NCBI RefSeq assembly: GCF_000195635.1
Contig: NZ_GL882613.1
Location: 1-55,025 of the forward strand
Source: Bacteroides fluxus YIT 12057
GTDB taxonomy: Bacteria; Bacteroidota; Bacteroidia; Bacteroidales; Bacteroidaceae
Direction of reading: 5' to 3'
DNA length: 55,025 bases
A program made the position numbers and the translations under genes. Shown here one piece after another: positions 8,315-17,287 of the stretch. Below the pieces are notes generated by a model, which had not been told where the DNA came from, ran no database searches, and saw nothing but the letters and a program-made list of their open reading frames with translations. Positions within the stretch are counted from its first letter, which is position 1. The number at the start of each line of letters is the position of its first letter.

Positions 8315-9649
8315 CTAATAATTGAGGTAATCAATGTCCATGTGATAGTCCCACTGCGGGAAATAAAGGTTGCCTCCCTCCCATTCCACTTCACCGCGCT
8401 GGAAATCGACCGTCTCGCTACGCGGATATTTCTTTGCCGGAACCAGCGGCATGCCATAGTCCGTATTCACAATCATACGCCAGGAGTCTATACCTCCCAG
8501 GAAAAAGTACTCCTCATCGGCATTGCGCGCAAAGGTGGGGATACCGAACGACTGGTCAACAGGTACCCATCCCACACCTTCAAAATAGACTTCCGCCCAG
8601 TCGTGAAGATTCCATGCACGCGGGTGCATCATGAATCCGCTTTGGAAATGCGCCGGAATGCCGCTGATGCGGCAGAGCGTGATGAACAGCAGGCTGACCT
8701 GCCCGCAATCGCCGTGACGATTATCGAGTACATATTCCGGAATATTTTCGATGGTGGAATATTCGCGTGCGGACGCCCACGGGAAATTGTCATTCACCCA
8801 ACGGAAGATGCGTTTCGCCTTCAGATAAGGATTGGTCTCACCGGCTGTCAATCTGGCAGCAAGTTCACGCAAACGGGGCGAAAAGATAATATGTTTCTCA
8901 CGTTCGGCTGTATATTCTTTATATAAGGTAGAAGTTGTATCGTAAGGTTGTACATCTTCCGGCTTCAAATCAAACCATTCACCGCTGGAGGTATATTCAA
9001 AGGTTTCCGAGAATACGGTAGGCTCTCCCTGCACGGCACGTTTTTCCATATAGAGAGTGCTATGGCGGCAATCTTGGGGCGAAAAGGTATATTCCGGCTC
9101 ACTGGCAGATATAAACTTCACATCCTGTTGACGTGCCTGATCGGCACGGGGAAACGGCAGCCAGCAACGGATGATTTTTCCGGCGGGCACGGCGTTGGTA
9201 TCCACGGTCAGAGTATAAGTGACACGCATCCGTTTGGGAGCAGCAATGGATTTCCCTTCTTTCTTGACCGCAGCAATAATCTCGGGCAGGTTTTCCATAT
9301 TCACTTTTTCGCTGCCTCCTAAAGCGGTTCCTTCTTTTGCTATTTTAATATCATAACAGGCAGAATCCACACGGAACAAATTGGGACCGGCATTACGGAA
9401 ATAGCGTTTTTCTCCATCCAAGGTCATGCATTCCAACGCCTTGGAAGCTTCCCATTGGCGTATCTGTTCATCCGTAACATCAGGAATATACTTGCGGATA
9501 TAATCTTTCACTTGAGTTTCTGTCATACAGAAATCTGTAAGCAGGCGCTGGTGTAAATCGTCGTCCCAACTATACGGCTTACTTGCCGGCTTCGTATTAC
9601 AGGCAGAAGCCAAAAGAAACAAGGCAATAGCATATAATAACTTTTTCAT
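8315..9649 (-). CDS. Transglutaminase-like lipoprotein
   Basis: 444 residues. The signal peptide ends at the lipobox LASAC (Cys17). The transglutaminase core has the expected triad: Cys315 in HGDCGQ, His349 in LHDWAEVY and Asp365 in VPVDQS. The N-terminal 290 residues form a beta-rich region like those found ahead of such cores. In bacteria these folds are usually cysteine proteases or peptide-processing enzymes rather than cross-linkers. It is the last gene after the NlpC/P60 peptidase and dipeptide epimerase, with a 14-bp gap to the latter. A role in cell-wall peptide turnover at the outer membrane is therefore likely (inference). Confidence 0.87.
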   Translation of the reverse strand: MKKLLYAIALFLLASACNTKPASKPYSWDDDLHQRLLTDFCMTETQVKDYIRKYIPDVTDEQIRQWEASKALECMTLDGEKRYFRNAGPNLFRVDSACYDIKIAKEGTALGGSEKVNMENLPEIIAAVKKEGKSIAAPKRMRVTYTLTVDTNAVPAGKIIRCWLPFPRADQARQQDVKFISASEPEYTFSPQDCRHSTLYMEKRAVQGEPTVFSETFEYTSSGEWFDLKPEDVQPYDTTSTLYKEYTAEREKHIIFSPRLRELAARLTAGETNPYLKAKRIFRWVNDNFPWASAREYSTIENIPEYVLDNRHGDCGQVSLLFITLCRISGIPAHFQSGFMMHPRAWNLHDWAEVYFEGVGWVPVDQSFGIPTFARNADEEYFFLGGIDSWRMIVNTDYGMPLVPAKKYPRSETVDFQRGEVEWEGGNLYFPQWDYHMDIDYLNY

Positions 9650-9663
9650 AATAGTAGAGAGGA

Positions 9664-10833
9664 TTATAGTTTTACAACTCCAATACCCGGTAAATCAGGT
9701 AACGTTATCTTGCCTTTCACCACTTCCATTCCTTTGAATCGGTCATTAGCAATCAACAGGTTTCCATCCAAGTCGGCAAAGTCAACTGCCGGAGAGAATT
9801 GGGCGGCAGCAGAACAAGCGCAAGAGGTTTCAGTCATACAGCCTACCATAGCACGCATGCCCAAAGCATGTGCAAGATTCACCATTTTCCAACCTTCACG
9901 CATACCGGTACATTTCATTAATTTGATGTTGATACCTGTAAATGCACCTTTCAATGCAGCTACATCTTTCAGGCGTTGTACTGATTCATCGGCAAATATC
10001 GGTAACGGACTTTGCTGAGTTACCCAAGCGATATCGTCTAATTGTTCCTTCGGCATGGGCTGTTCTATCATGACAATGCCTTTTTCTTTCAACCAGTGAA
10101 TCATATCGAGTGCATACTTCCGGTCGGTCCATCCTTGATTGGCATCTACAGCTATCGGAAGGGTGGTAACCGAGCGTATGGTTTCAATCATCTCTTTGTC
10201 GTTTTCCCGTCCTAATTTCACTTTGAGGATATTAAACTTTCCGGCACATTCTTTTGTCTTCTCGCGCACTACCTCCGGGGTGTCTATGCCGATAGTAAAT
10301 GTAGTAGAAGGCGTTTTTTCTTTATCCAAGCCCCATATCTTGTACCATGGAGCTTGCAGCATCTTACCCACAAGATCGTGAAGGGCTATATCTACCGCAG
10401 TTTTGGCAGCGGCATCCCCGGGAGAAAGGCTGTCGATATAAGCCAGAATATCTTCCAGTTGATAAGGATCGGAAAACTGGCCGATAGTATCCTGTACCTT
10501 CTTTAAGAAAGCCAGCACGCTATCCATCGTACCTAACTCATGCTGTAAATAAGGAGGCATGGAGGCTTCACCATAGCCGGTGATTCCATCATATTCTATC
10601 TCCACTTGCACATCCGGAGTAGTAGTACGTGAGTAGGTAGCCACTGTAAACACATGACGCAGTTTCAGTTCATAAGGGAAAAAACGTAGCTTCATCCTTG
10701 GAACAATCCCGCTTTTATTGATATTGAACAAAGCGGGAACCTTGCCTTCTGCCGCAAAAACACCGTTAAGGGCTACACCAGAGCCAAGTGCGGCAAAAGC
10801 AGCGGTTTTCAGAAAGTCTCTTCTGTTTTGCAT
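9664..10833 (-). CDS. L-Ala-D/L-Glu (dipeptide) epimerase, enolase superfamily
   Basis: 389 residues. The N-terminus is a twin-arginine signal (NRRDFLKTAAF), so the enzyme is probably exported folded. Enolase-superfamily catalytic residues are visible: the KxK pair Lys204/Lys206, metal ligands Asp230 (VDANQGW), Glu257 (MIEQPMP) and Asp282 (FADES), and the opposing acid/base Lys304 (INIKLMK). The family epimerises L-Ala-D-Glu from murein tripeptide. It sits 38 bp after the NlpC/P60 gene, which would release such dipeptides, and 14 bp before the transglutaminase-like gene. The three form a coherent murein-peptide recycling operon. The Bacteroides homologue is likewise near rpoD, as I recall from B. 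thetaiotaomicron. Confidence 0.93.
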   Translation of the reverse strand: MQNRRDFLKTAAFAALGSGVALNGVFAAEGKVPALFNINKSGIVPRMKLRFFPYELKLRHVFTVATYSRTTTPDVQVEIEYDGITGYGEASMPPYLQHELGTMDSVLAFLKKVQDTIGQFSDPYQLEDILAYIDSLSPGDAAAKTAVDIALHDLVGKMLQAPWYKIWGLDKEKTPSTTFTIGIDTPEVVREKTKECAGKFNILKVKLGRENDKEMIETIRSVTTLPIAVDANQGWTDRKYALDMIHWLKEKGIVMIEQPMPKEQLDDIAWVTQQSPLPIFADESVQRLKDVAALKGAFTGINIKLMKCTGMREGWKMVNLAHALGMRAMVGCMTETSCACSAAAQFSPAVDFADLDGNLLIANDRFKGMEVVKGKITLPDLPGIGVVKL

Positions 10834-10871
10834 ATAGTATTCTATTTAATGATTAATTGCCAATGTTCCGG

Positions 10872-12077
10872 CTACCATTTATAGTATGGGTTAGTAGCTG
10901 TTGTATTCAGCGGTGCTTCCTTATTTATATAAGGTAATACACGGGTTGCAAACAAGAGACGTCCGAGATTATATTCATCAAACAATTCATCGGCAGGTTC
11001 GAAACTGCTGACGTGCACATCCCCCTGCGAATGGATGAAACGTTTATTACCTATATACATGCCTACATGTACAACACGTTCCTTACGGTCGGGCGTCGCC
11101 TTGCGTCCAAAGAAAATCAAATCACCGGGTTGCAGATTACCAAAGTCCGGAGCAATATCGATATGCTCGCCTACGTATGCTTGCTGGGATGCATCACGCG
11201 GAATAATAATGTCGTGCATGAAAAGTATGGTACGCATGAATCCGCTGCAATCCACTCCTTTGGAAGAAGTACCTGCCCAAAGATAAGGTACGCCCATCAA
11301 TGTGTGAGCAGTACGGATAATGCCGGCTGCATCTTGCTTCAAACCTGCACGCCATTTTTTCTCGGGCATAGAAATGGATTTAGAGATATAACCACGACGG
11401 CCATCAGGATAAGTCACTTTATAATAAGCGCCTTTGGTTCCCTCCCACTTCAAACGATTACCCGCCACAACATCTGAAACAGTTTGTGAATTTTGATCAG
11501 GCCGGGAATAAACAAACCCATAATGTGAAGTCACCACTATTTTTTCTGCATTATTCCACGCAGTCAATTCTGCTTTGGTAACAGGGTGAATACCAACCGA
11601 GTGAACCCACGCTATGTAGTTGTCGGGGGTCTGAATACGATACCAGCCATTGCGTTGAAGTACCCGGATAGGCATACCCATCAATCCTTGGGTCATCATC
11701 TCCGAGGAGAAATCAGGATCTACACGCAGATTAGCTACTGATACATTTACAATACCGTAGGTTTTACTTTCCAAGCCTTCTTCATCAGGCAGGAGTTGCA
11801 GGCAATCCATCACTTTGTAGTTTGCTTTTGCCAATCCCTGCAACAATGCGGCTTTCGCTTCTGCTGAAGTTGTAACACCACGCAGCATCACATTTTTACC
11901 GGCAAAAGAATAATCTACATCGAACAAAGCCACACGCTTGTCCGGAGCATACACACGTTTCAAACTGTCAGAGAGCTGGGTCACTTCCATAGGAACAGTA
12001 CGGTCACCGACTTCCGAAGCAAACGTAAAAAAGGGAATAAAGAGAAATAAAGCCAAAACAGAGGATAAGTTTTTCAT
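10872..12077 (-). CDS. NlpC/P60 peptidase with SH3-like domains
   Basis: 401 residues with a signal peptide (about 1-20). Two bacterial SH3-like domains lie around 108-165 and 178-235. The C-terminal NlpC/P60 domain has Cys277 (VDCSGF), His337 (VHVGMY) and His349 (FIHSQG) as the catalytic set. This arrangement is typical of gamma-D-glutamyl-L-diamino acid endopeptidases, which cut murein stem peptides. It is the first gene of the operon that continues with the dipeptide epimerase and the transglutaminase-like lipoprotein. A TAGCTTTG element at 12111-12118 provides a plausible promoter. Confidence 0.93.
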   Translation of the reverse strand: MKNLSSVLALFLFIPFFTFASEVGDRTVPMEVTQLSDSLKRVYAPDKRVALFDVDYSFAGKNVMLRGVTTSAEAKAALLQGLAKANYKVMDCLQLLPDEEGLESKTYGIVNVSVANLRVDPDFSSEMMTQGLMGMPIRVLQRNGWYRIQTPDNYIAWVHSVGIHPVTKAELTAWNNAEKIVVTSHYGFVYSRPDQNSQTVSDVVAGNRLKWEGTKGAYYKVTYPDGRRGYISKSISMPEKKWRAGLKQDAAGIIRTAHTLMGVPYLWAGTSSKGVDCSGFMRTILFMHDIIIPRDASQQAYVGEHIDIAPDFGNLQPGDLIFFGRKATPDRKERVVHVGMYIGNKRFIHSQGDVHVSSFEPADELFDEYNLGRLLFATRVLPYINKEAPLNTTATNPYYKW

Positions 12078-12110
12078 GGACTATATTGATTTGGGAGTTG
12101 TTAGTGTTAG

Positions 12111-12118
12111 CAAAGCTA
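12111..12118 (-). promoter_or_regulatory. -7 element for the NlpC/P60-epimerase operon
   Basis: Minus-strand TAGCTTTG fits TAnnTTTG, 34-41 bp upstream of the NlpC/P60 start. Two TTTTG stretches lie upstream, but neither is at ideal -33 spacing. The rest of 12119-12330 is AT-rich; no gene or terminator was recognised. Confidence 0.55.
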
Positions 12119-12330
12119 CAAAATATTTCCAAAACAGACACATATTTTCAGAGAATTTAAGAATTAAACTCCTGTTTGAATTTTCCTCAAAAAGCTTTTT
12201 TCAATTCCTTTTGAATTTGTTTTCGGTCTGTTGTAAGTCAAATTACGCCATAAGTCAATCTATCACAGCGGATAAGGCTTTACAACCACCTTCAAAAACA
12301 AAATCTGCCGGGCTATTATACTCAAAATAA

Positions 12331-13653
12331 TCATTTGTGGATTAGGTATTTGAAGGGGCGAAGAAGATGTTCCAATAAAGACAATTCATTAACTGCAATT
12401 TCTGCCTCGCCTGTCAATTCTCCCGGAAAAGGAATTGCCTTGCGATAAATACTAGTCAATGCTTTCGGAAAAGCAACATCTACAATTCCGAATCGTTCTA
12501 TACCCGTAGCGCTTTGTTTTTCCATAGGGATAAGGTATATATCTCCTACTACTCCTTCAAGTAATCCAAACTCCATATAAGGATATTCATTAAGCTTGAT
12601 TATGACTCTTTGACCTCTTTTTATCTTTCCGGCACCAGTCACCGGTATTTTACATTTTCCTATAATTCTTCCCGAGTTATGAGGTACAATAGAAAAACTT
12701 TTCTCACCGACAGCAATTGGCTGACCCTTTCCCCAGTAAGCAGAAAAACTAACAATTCCATTAGAAGGTGCTTTAAGCAAATAGGTTTGCTCCCAATTCC
12801 ATAAATAGCTTCGCAATTGTTCGTATGCAACTCTAATATTAGTGCGGTAGTTTTCGCTCTGCATATTTATTTCCGCAGTATATTCATCAATAGATTGCCT
12901 AAGTCTTAGAATTGAAATATTCCCTTGAATAGCATTTTGCTTAACTTGCTCTAACTGTATCTTTCCATTTAAAACTTTCATTTCCGACTCTTCTTTTTCA
13001 ATGGCCATGGCTGCCTGATTAGAAAACAGAATAGAGTCGCGTTGGTACTGCTTTTTATTGATAATAGAATATTGAGAATACAAATCAACTTGCTTCTGGG
13101 CTTGGCGTACCAGTTTTTCTTGCTCAGCCAATTCTTTTTGCATTGAAGCTATTTTTATCTCATGAATATTATTTTTTACAAAAACAAGATAATCATTCAA
13201 TAGTTTGACAAGTTGTGCATAGTCTTTTTGCAACTCACCTACTTTCAACTCCTGTTGAGGTACATATATATCTTCTATTGCAAATGAAACTATAAACTTC
13301 CGAATAGAGTCTAATGCTTCATTCAATTTTTCAATGTCATCAATGTGTGCCGTATTATGGATAACGGCAATTAGGTCTCCTTTTTTTATGAAATCATGAT
13401 TTTTCACATAAATAGAATCTATATTGCCAGAACTTTTTGCTACAATCCATACAGAAGGGTGTTCTGTAGTAATGGTGATGGATGCTTTCACCGTTTCAGG
13501 ATATCTGAAGAAATAACTTCCTAACACAAGCAGAGCTAGAATACAAGAAAAAAGAGTTATTCCCCACCTGATAAGCCATCCAGGAAGAGTCCCTAATAAC
13601 TCCTGGATAGCTTCATGTCTTAATTCAATCTTTTTATTCTTTAACTCACTCAT
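12331..13653 (-). CDS. HlyD-family membrane-fusion protein of the peptide exporter
   Basis: 440 residues. One N-terminal transmembrane helix (about 28-49) is followed by a lipoyl/barrel-sandwich half (WIVAKSSGNIDSIYVKN), a long coiled-coil (about 85-270) and the second half plus beta-barrel. This is the periplasmic adaptor of a type I-like exporter. It starts 2 bp after the C39 ABC transporter and is the last gene of the operon. Together they would carry the GG-leader peptide across the inner membrane toward an outer-membrane channel not encoded in the window. Confidence 0.9.
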   Translation of the reverse strand: MSELKNKKIELRHEAIQELLGTLPGWLIRWGITLFSCILALLVLGSYFFRYPETVKASITITTEHPSVWIVAKSSGNIDSIYVKNHDFIKKGDLIAVIHNTAHIDDIEKLNEALDSIRKFIVSFAIEDIYVPQQELKVGELQKDYAQLVKLLNDYLVFVKNNIHEIKIASMQKELAEQEKLVRQAQKQVDLYSQYSIINKKQYQRDSILFSNQAAMAIEKEESEMKVLNGKIQLEQVKQNAIQGNISILRLRQSIDEYTAEINMQSENYRTNIRVAYEQLRSYLWNWEQTYLLKAPSNGIVSFSAYWGKGQPIAVGEKSFSIVPHNSGRIIGKCKIPVTGAGKIKRGQRVIIKLNEYPYMEFGLLEGVVGDIYLIPMEKQSATGIERFGIVDVAFPKALTSIYRKAIPFPGELTGEAEIAVNELSLLEHLLRPFKYLIHK

Positions 13654-13655
13654 AT

Positions 13656-15875
13656 CTATAACTCCAATTGATTTTTAACCAGATTATAGTAAACACCTTT
13701 CGATGCCAACAGCTTTTGATGGGTTCCTATCTCGGCTACCTCACCCGATTTTAATACAATAATCTGATCGGCATATTTTACAGTACTAAGGCGGTGTGCC
13801 ACAATGACAGAGGTCCTTCCGCTGAAAAAGTGATACATATTTTCTATAACCTTTCTTTCATTATTAGCATCAAGGGCATTTGTAGCTTCATCAAAAAATA
13901 TAAACTCCGGAGCTTTGTAAATAGCCCGTGCTATGAGCAGGCGTTGTCTTTGTCCTTGACTCACCCCACATCCTTCCGGCCCTATCTTGGTATTGTAGGC
14001 TGAAGGCATCTGCTCTATAAATTCATGTATATTGGCCGAATTAGCAGCACAATACAACTTGTCTTTATCAATACGAGCATCGCTAATAGCTATATTTTCG
14101 GCTACAGTTGCCGAGAAAAGAGAACCATCTTGCATCACAGCTGCACATTTTGAACGCCAATATTTGGCATTGAGATTCTTTAGGTTAGTATCGCCTATGA
14201 AAATATCGCCATATTGTGGTTCATAATATCCTAATAATAGTTTTATCAAAGTGGTTTTTCCACTTCCACTTTCACCTACTATGGCTGTAATTTTATTATG
14301 TGGTATGCTTATTGATATGTTTTTCAAAACAGGAGCAATCTTTTCTCCTAAATAACCGAATGTGACATTTTTTAAAAATATATTCCTATTAACTTTAGGC
14401 AGTTCCGGAATCCGCAATTCATCAGTCTGGTCCTCATCCTGCTGAAAGTGAACTTCACCTAGTCGTTCCAAACTCATTTTGGCATCTTGGTAAGAATGAA
14501 CAAAGCCAATAAAGGAAGAAACCGGCCCCTTCAATTGCCCTATAATATAAGACAAAGACATCATCATACCCAAAGTTATATTTCCGTTGATAACTAAATA
14601 GGCCGAGAATACGGACAAAATAATATTAGTGACGTTGGATAAAAAAAAAGCACCGGTTGATTGGATTTGGCTGACAGACAACCCTTTGATTTCTAAATGG
14701 AACAGGTCGGCTTGAATACCTTCCCACTTATTTCTCATTCTCTGTTCACATCCATAAAGTTTTATTTCTTCGGCTCCAGTAATAATTTCAATCAAACTGG
14801 ATTGATTTCTCGAAGATCGTTCAAAATGTTTAAAGTCCAATTCTCTCCTTATCTTTAAAAAAAGCATTACCCAACCTACATACAATGCATGCCCCATAAT
14901 AAAAACAAGTAACATGTATAAATTGTAATATCCAAGAATAATGGAAAAAACAAAGAAATTGAGAAAAGAAAACACTGTGCCAAGAGTTGTTGAAGTAAAG
15001 AAACTTTGTATGCGTGAATGATCACCTATACGCTGCATGATATCACCTGTATTTTTAGACTCAAAGAAGTTGATCGGGAGTTTCAACATTTTGGCCAGAA
15101 AATCAGAAACCAATGCTATGTTGACTCTTGATATTACATGTAGGAATATCCAGCTTTGTATAAATCCAATTCCCAATTCGCTGAACGATAGTATCAATTG
15201 AGCAGCAAGAACCAAGTAAATGAAATTCAAGTTACTATTCATAATGCCCAAATCAACCACAGATTGGGATAAGAAAGGAAATATGAATGAGAACAACATA
15301 CTTAAAGCCATTCCTAAAAAGACTTGATAGAATAACCTTCTATAGGGTTTTAAGTAACTGAAGAAATACAGCAATTTAACTTTATTGTTACTTTCCGCAT
15401 GCGCGTCAGGATGAAAGAAGGCTAGTGTAGGAACAACAAGGAGGAAGGTTCCCTTTTCCTCTCCATCTTTGCGGTCGGAAATCCAACCATTCAGAAATTC
15501 TTCTACTGTGTATTTTACACAGTCAAAAGCAGGATTGGCTACATAAATATACCCACTCCATTTGCCTTGCTTATCTTTCTTAAGCTTAGTTTTATATACA
15601 ACAACAAAATGATATCCTCGCCAATGTACAATACAAGGGAGAATTGCTTTTTCCGCAAATCGACCGAACGAGCTTTTTACGGCTGTGCAACGAAAACCAA
15701 TATACTCGGCTGCATCATTGATTCCTAGCAGCGGAACACCATTCTTGCTGGCATAGCACAATTCGCGTAGGTAACCCAGTTCAAAATTTCGCCCATAGAA
15801 TCGTGCAATCATTCGCAAGCAGGAAGGACCACAATCCGCAGAATCCAATTGTCGGTATAAAGGGAACTTTTTCAT
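13656..15875 (-). CDS. Peptidase-containing ABC exporter (C39 + TMD + NBD)
   Basis: 739 residues. The N-terminal C39 bacteriocin-processing peptidase has Cys15 (SADCGPSC) and His89 (GYHFVVV). The position usually held by the catalytic Asp reads Asn114 in VANPA. A six-helix transmembrane domain spans about 170-460. The ATPase has Walker A 534-541 (GESGSGKT), a signature VSQGQ at 638-642 instead of LSGGQ, Walker B ending in Asp662-Glu663, and the H-loop His694. Such proteins cut leaders after GG and export the product. The start overlaps the stop of the upstream pseudo-radical-SAM gene by 4 bp, and HlyD follows after 2 bp. The likely substrate is the GG peptide at about 20 kb. Confidence 0.95.
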   Translation of the reverse strand: MKKFPLYRQLDSADCGPSCLRMIARFYGRNFELGYLRELCYASKNGVPLLGINDAAEYIGFRCTAVKSSFGRFAEKAILPCIVHWRGYHFVVVYKTKLKKDKQGKWSGYIYVANPAFDCVKYTVEEFLNGWISDRKDGEEKGTFLLVVPTLAFFHPDAHAESNNKVKLLYFFSYLKPYRRLFYQVFLGMALSMLFSFIFPFLSQSVVDLGIMNSNLNFIYLVLAAQLILSFSELGIGFIQSWIFLHVISRVNIALVSDFLAKMLKLPINFFESKNTGDIMQRIGDHSRIQSFFTSTTLGTVFSFLNFFVFSIILGYYNLYMLLVFIMGHALYVGWVMLFLKIRRELDFKHFERSSRNQSSLIEIITGAEEIKLYGCEQRMRNKWEGIQADLFHLEIKGLSVSQIQSTGAFFLSNVTNIILSVFSAYLVINGNITLGMMMSLSYIIGQLKGPVSSFIGFVHSYQDAKMSLERLGEVHFQQDEDQTDELRIPELPKVNRNIFLKNVTFGYLGEKIAPVLKNISISIPHNKITAIVGESGSGKTTLIKLLLGYYEPQYGDIFIGDTNLKNLNAKYWRSKCAAVMQDGSLFSATVAENIAISDARIDKDKLYCAANSANIHEFIEQMPSAYNTKIGPEGCGVSQGQRQRLLIARAIYKAPEFIFFDEATNALDANNERKVIENMYHFFSGRTSVIVAHRLSTVKYADQIIVLKSGEVAEIGTHQKLLASKGVYYNLVKNQLEL

Positions 15876-16723
15876 GCATTTTTCTCCTCAAATTCTTTCA
15901 CAATCATTTCCTCGGGGGTAACAACCCCTAAGTCTTGAAAGCACCTTCCTCTTTTACTGTTAATGACTCGCAAACAAATGGGCGAGAAAAGATATAAATG
16001 CTTGCAACGACGGCATTTTTCAGTCTCAAACCATGGTACACTCAACGCTTGTTCACGTTGCTGCTCATCCCATTCTATTGTACCGTCGTTTGCCAATTTT
16101 CCCCAAAGTTCCGAATCTTTTTTTCCAGGCTCACCACTATAAACATCTCCATTATTTAGTATCACATATCGATACAAGCGTGGTAGGTTTAGCGAACAAC
16201 ATTTATCATCACCTACTTCTTTTGCTTCTTGTTGTCTGAATGAGATACCATTCTGTTTGCATTGTTTTTCAACATAAGCAGCTACAGGAGTGAAAACCTC
16301 CTCATAAAAACTTAAAGTTTTTTCTTCAGTAGAATCTAAATGCAACGTAGGAGGATGAATTGTATTTATTATATCAAAAAGATGTTTCTGTATTGCAACA
16401 ACCAGCAGTTCCATGCTTTGCACTTCTTTATTCTGGCAAAGAGTGATATGAACATCCGAACAATAAACAACTTCTTTATTATATTTGAAGCGCAGATTAG
16501 CAATTTCATCTATTCCCTCTTTTACAAAGAACCCACATTCTTTGAAATGCCGGAAGACTGTTGGAAATCCCAATTCAAAACTAATAGGATCAGCAAACTC
16601 TATTTGAATACGCTCATGTTCTGCCTTACTCATGGTAAAACTGTTGCGAGTGAGCGCATTATAGTATATAAACTTCTCCTCTTTGTAAGGAACAAAATAA
16701 TTATAGTTGCTCTGCTTATACAT
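15872..16723 (-). CDS. Degenerate radical-SAM/SPASM-like protein (pseudo-rSAM)
   Basis: 283 residues. The N-terminus (NYNYFVPYKEEKFIYYNALT) and the C-terminal cysteines (CRRC at 237-240, Cys250, Cys261) look like the start and the SPASM-type end of Bacteroidales peptide maturases. Between them the radical-SAM barrel is shrunken. Where a CxxxCxxC cluster is expected (about 92-104) only one Cys is present, and where a GGEP motif follows LHLD (127-136) the sequence reads STEEKT. Roughly 100 residues of barrel are missing compared with my memory of full-length maturases. It is probably a non-catalytic substrate-binding or scaffold protein, like the pseudo-rSAM partners named for GG-Bacteroidales systems. 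No full-length radical SAM enzyme lies in the window. Confidence 0.72.
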   Translation of the reverse strand: MYKQSNYNYFVPYKEEKFIYYNALTRNSFTMSKAEHERIQIEFADPISFELGFPTVFRHFKECGFFVKEGIDEIANLRFKYNKEVVYCSDVHITLCQNKEVQSMELLVVAIQKHLFDIINTIHPPTLHLDSTEEKTLSFYEEVFTPVAAYVEKQCKQNGISFRQQEAKEVGDDKCCSLNLPRLYRYVILNNGDVYSGEPGKKDSELWGKLANDGTIEWDEQQREQALSVPWFETEKCRRCKHLYLFSPICLRVINSKRGRCFQDLGVVTPEEMIVKEFEEKNA

Positions 16724-16726
16724 GGG

Positions 16727-17287
16727 CTATTCAATTCTAGTCATGGTCATTTGTTCTCCTTCCTGTTCTACGACAAGTTTTTCATCGGTAAATTCTACTA
16801 TTTTAGCATCACCGGCTTGCATAATAGATTCCTTCAAACTGAAAGACTCCATATAGAAGAGTGTCTTTATCGCCTTCACAAGCGTTTCGGATACTTTGTT
16901 ATCAGCATTCGATTTAACAAATGTCCATTTAATATTCTCAGGATTCGTCTTTTCTTTAATATAGCCATCCTCTATTTTCCAAGTTCCTTCCGTAGTAAGC
17001 TTGAATTCCATGGATAAACAAAATCCCTTCAATTCTGTTAAACTGATTACCAACAAAACAATTCCCTCCGAATGACATGTTCTATCAGAGTTGTATCGAC
17101 TGTATATTTCAGCTTTCGCCTGCATAGAAGCATCAGACATTTTATCCATCTTCTCAAAGTTATGTGATAAAGTAGTGTAATACTTGCCAACTAATTTTTC
17201 CTCTTCCGGTATAAGCGAAGTTGAATTCTTACAGCCAGTCAGTAGTGCACAGACGGCTAAAATAATAGCAAATGTTGTTGTTCTCAC
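16727..17287 (-). CDS. Small lipoprotein of the peptide operon
   Basis: 186 residues; the signal peptide ends at the lipobox LLTGC (Cys19). The rest is a mixed alpha/beta domain with a DUF-like lipocalin flavour (TTEGTWKIEDGYI ... TDEKLVVEQEGEQMTMTRIE). I cannot place it in a named family. Its start overlaps the stop of the aspartic protease gene by 4 bp, and it ends 3 bp before the pseudo-radical-SAM start, so it is firmly part of the operon. An immunity or envelope-anchoring role is possible but not shown. Confidence 0.72.
   Translation of the reverse strand: MRTTTFAIILAVCALLTGCKNSTSLIPEEEKLVGKYYTTLSHNFEKMDKMSDASMQAKAEIYSRYNSDRTCHSEGIVLLVISLTELKGFCLSMEFKLTTEGTWKIEDGYIKEKTNPENIKWTFVKSNADNKVSETLVKAIKTLFYMESFSLKESIMQAGDAKIVEFTDEKLVVEQEGEQMTMTRIE

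Noticed and set aside
16340..17017. 225-residue plus-strand frame across the pseudo-rSAM and lipoprotein genes
   Set aside because: It runs antisense to two coupled genes and is rich in Phe and Tyr, as expected for AT-rich complement.
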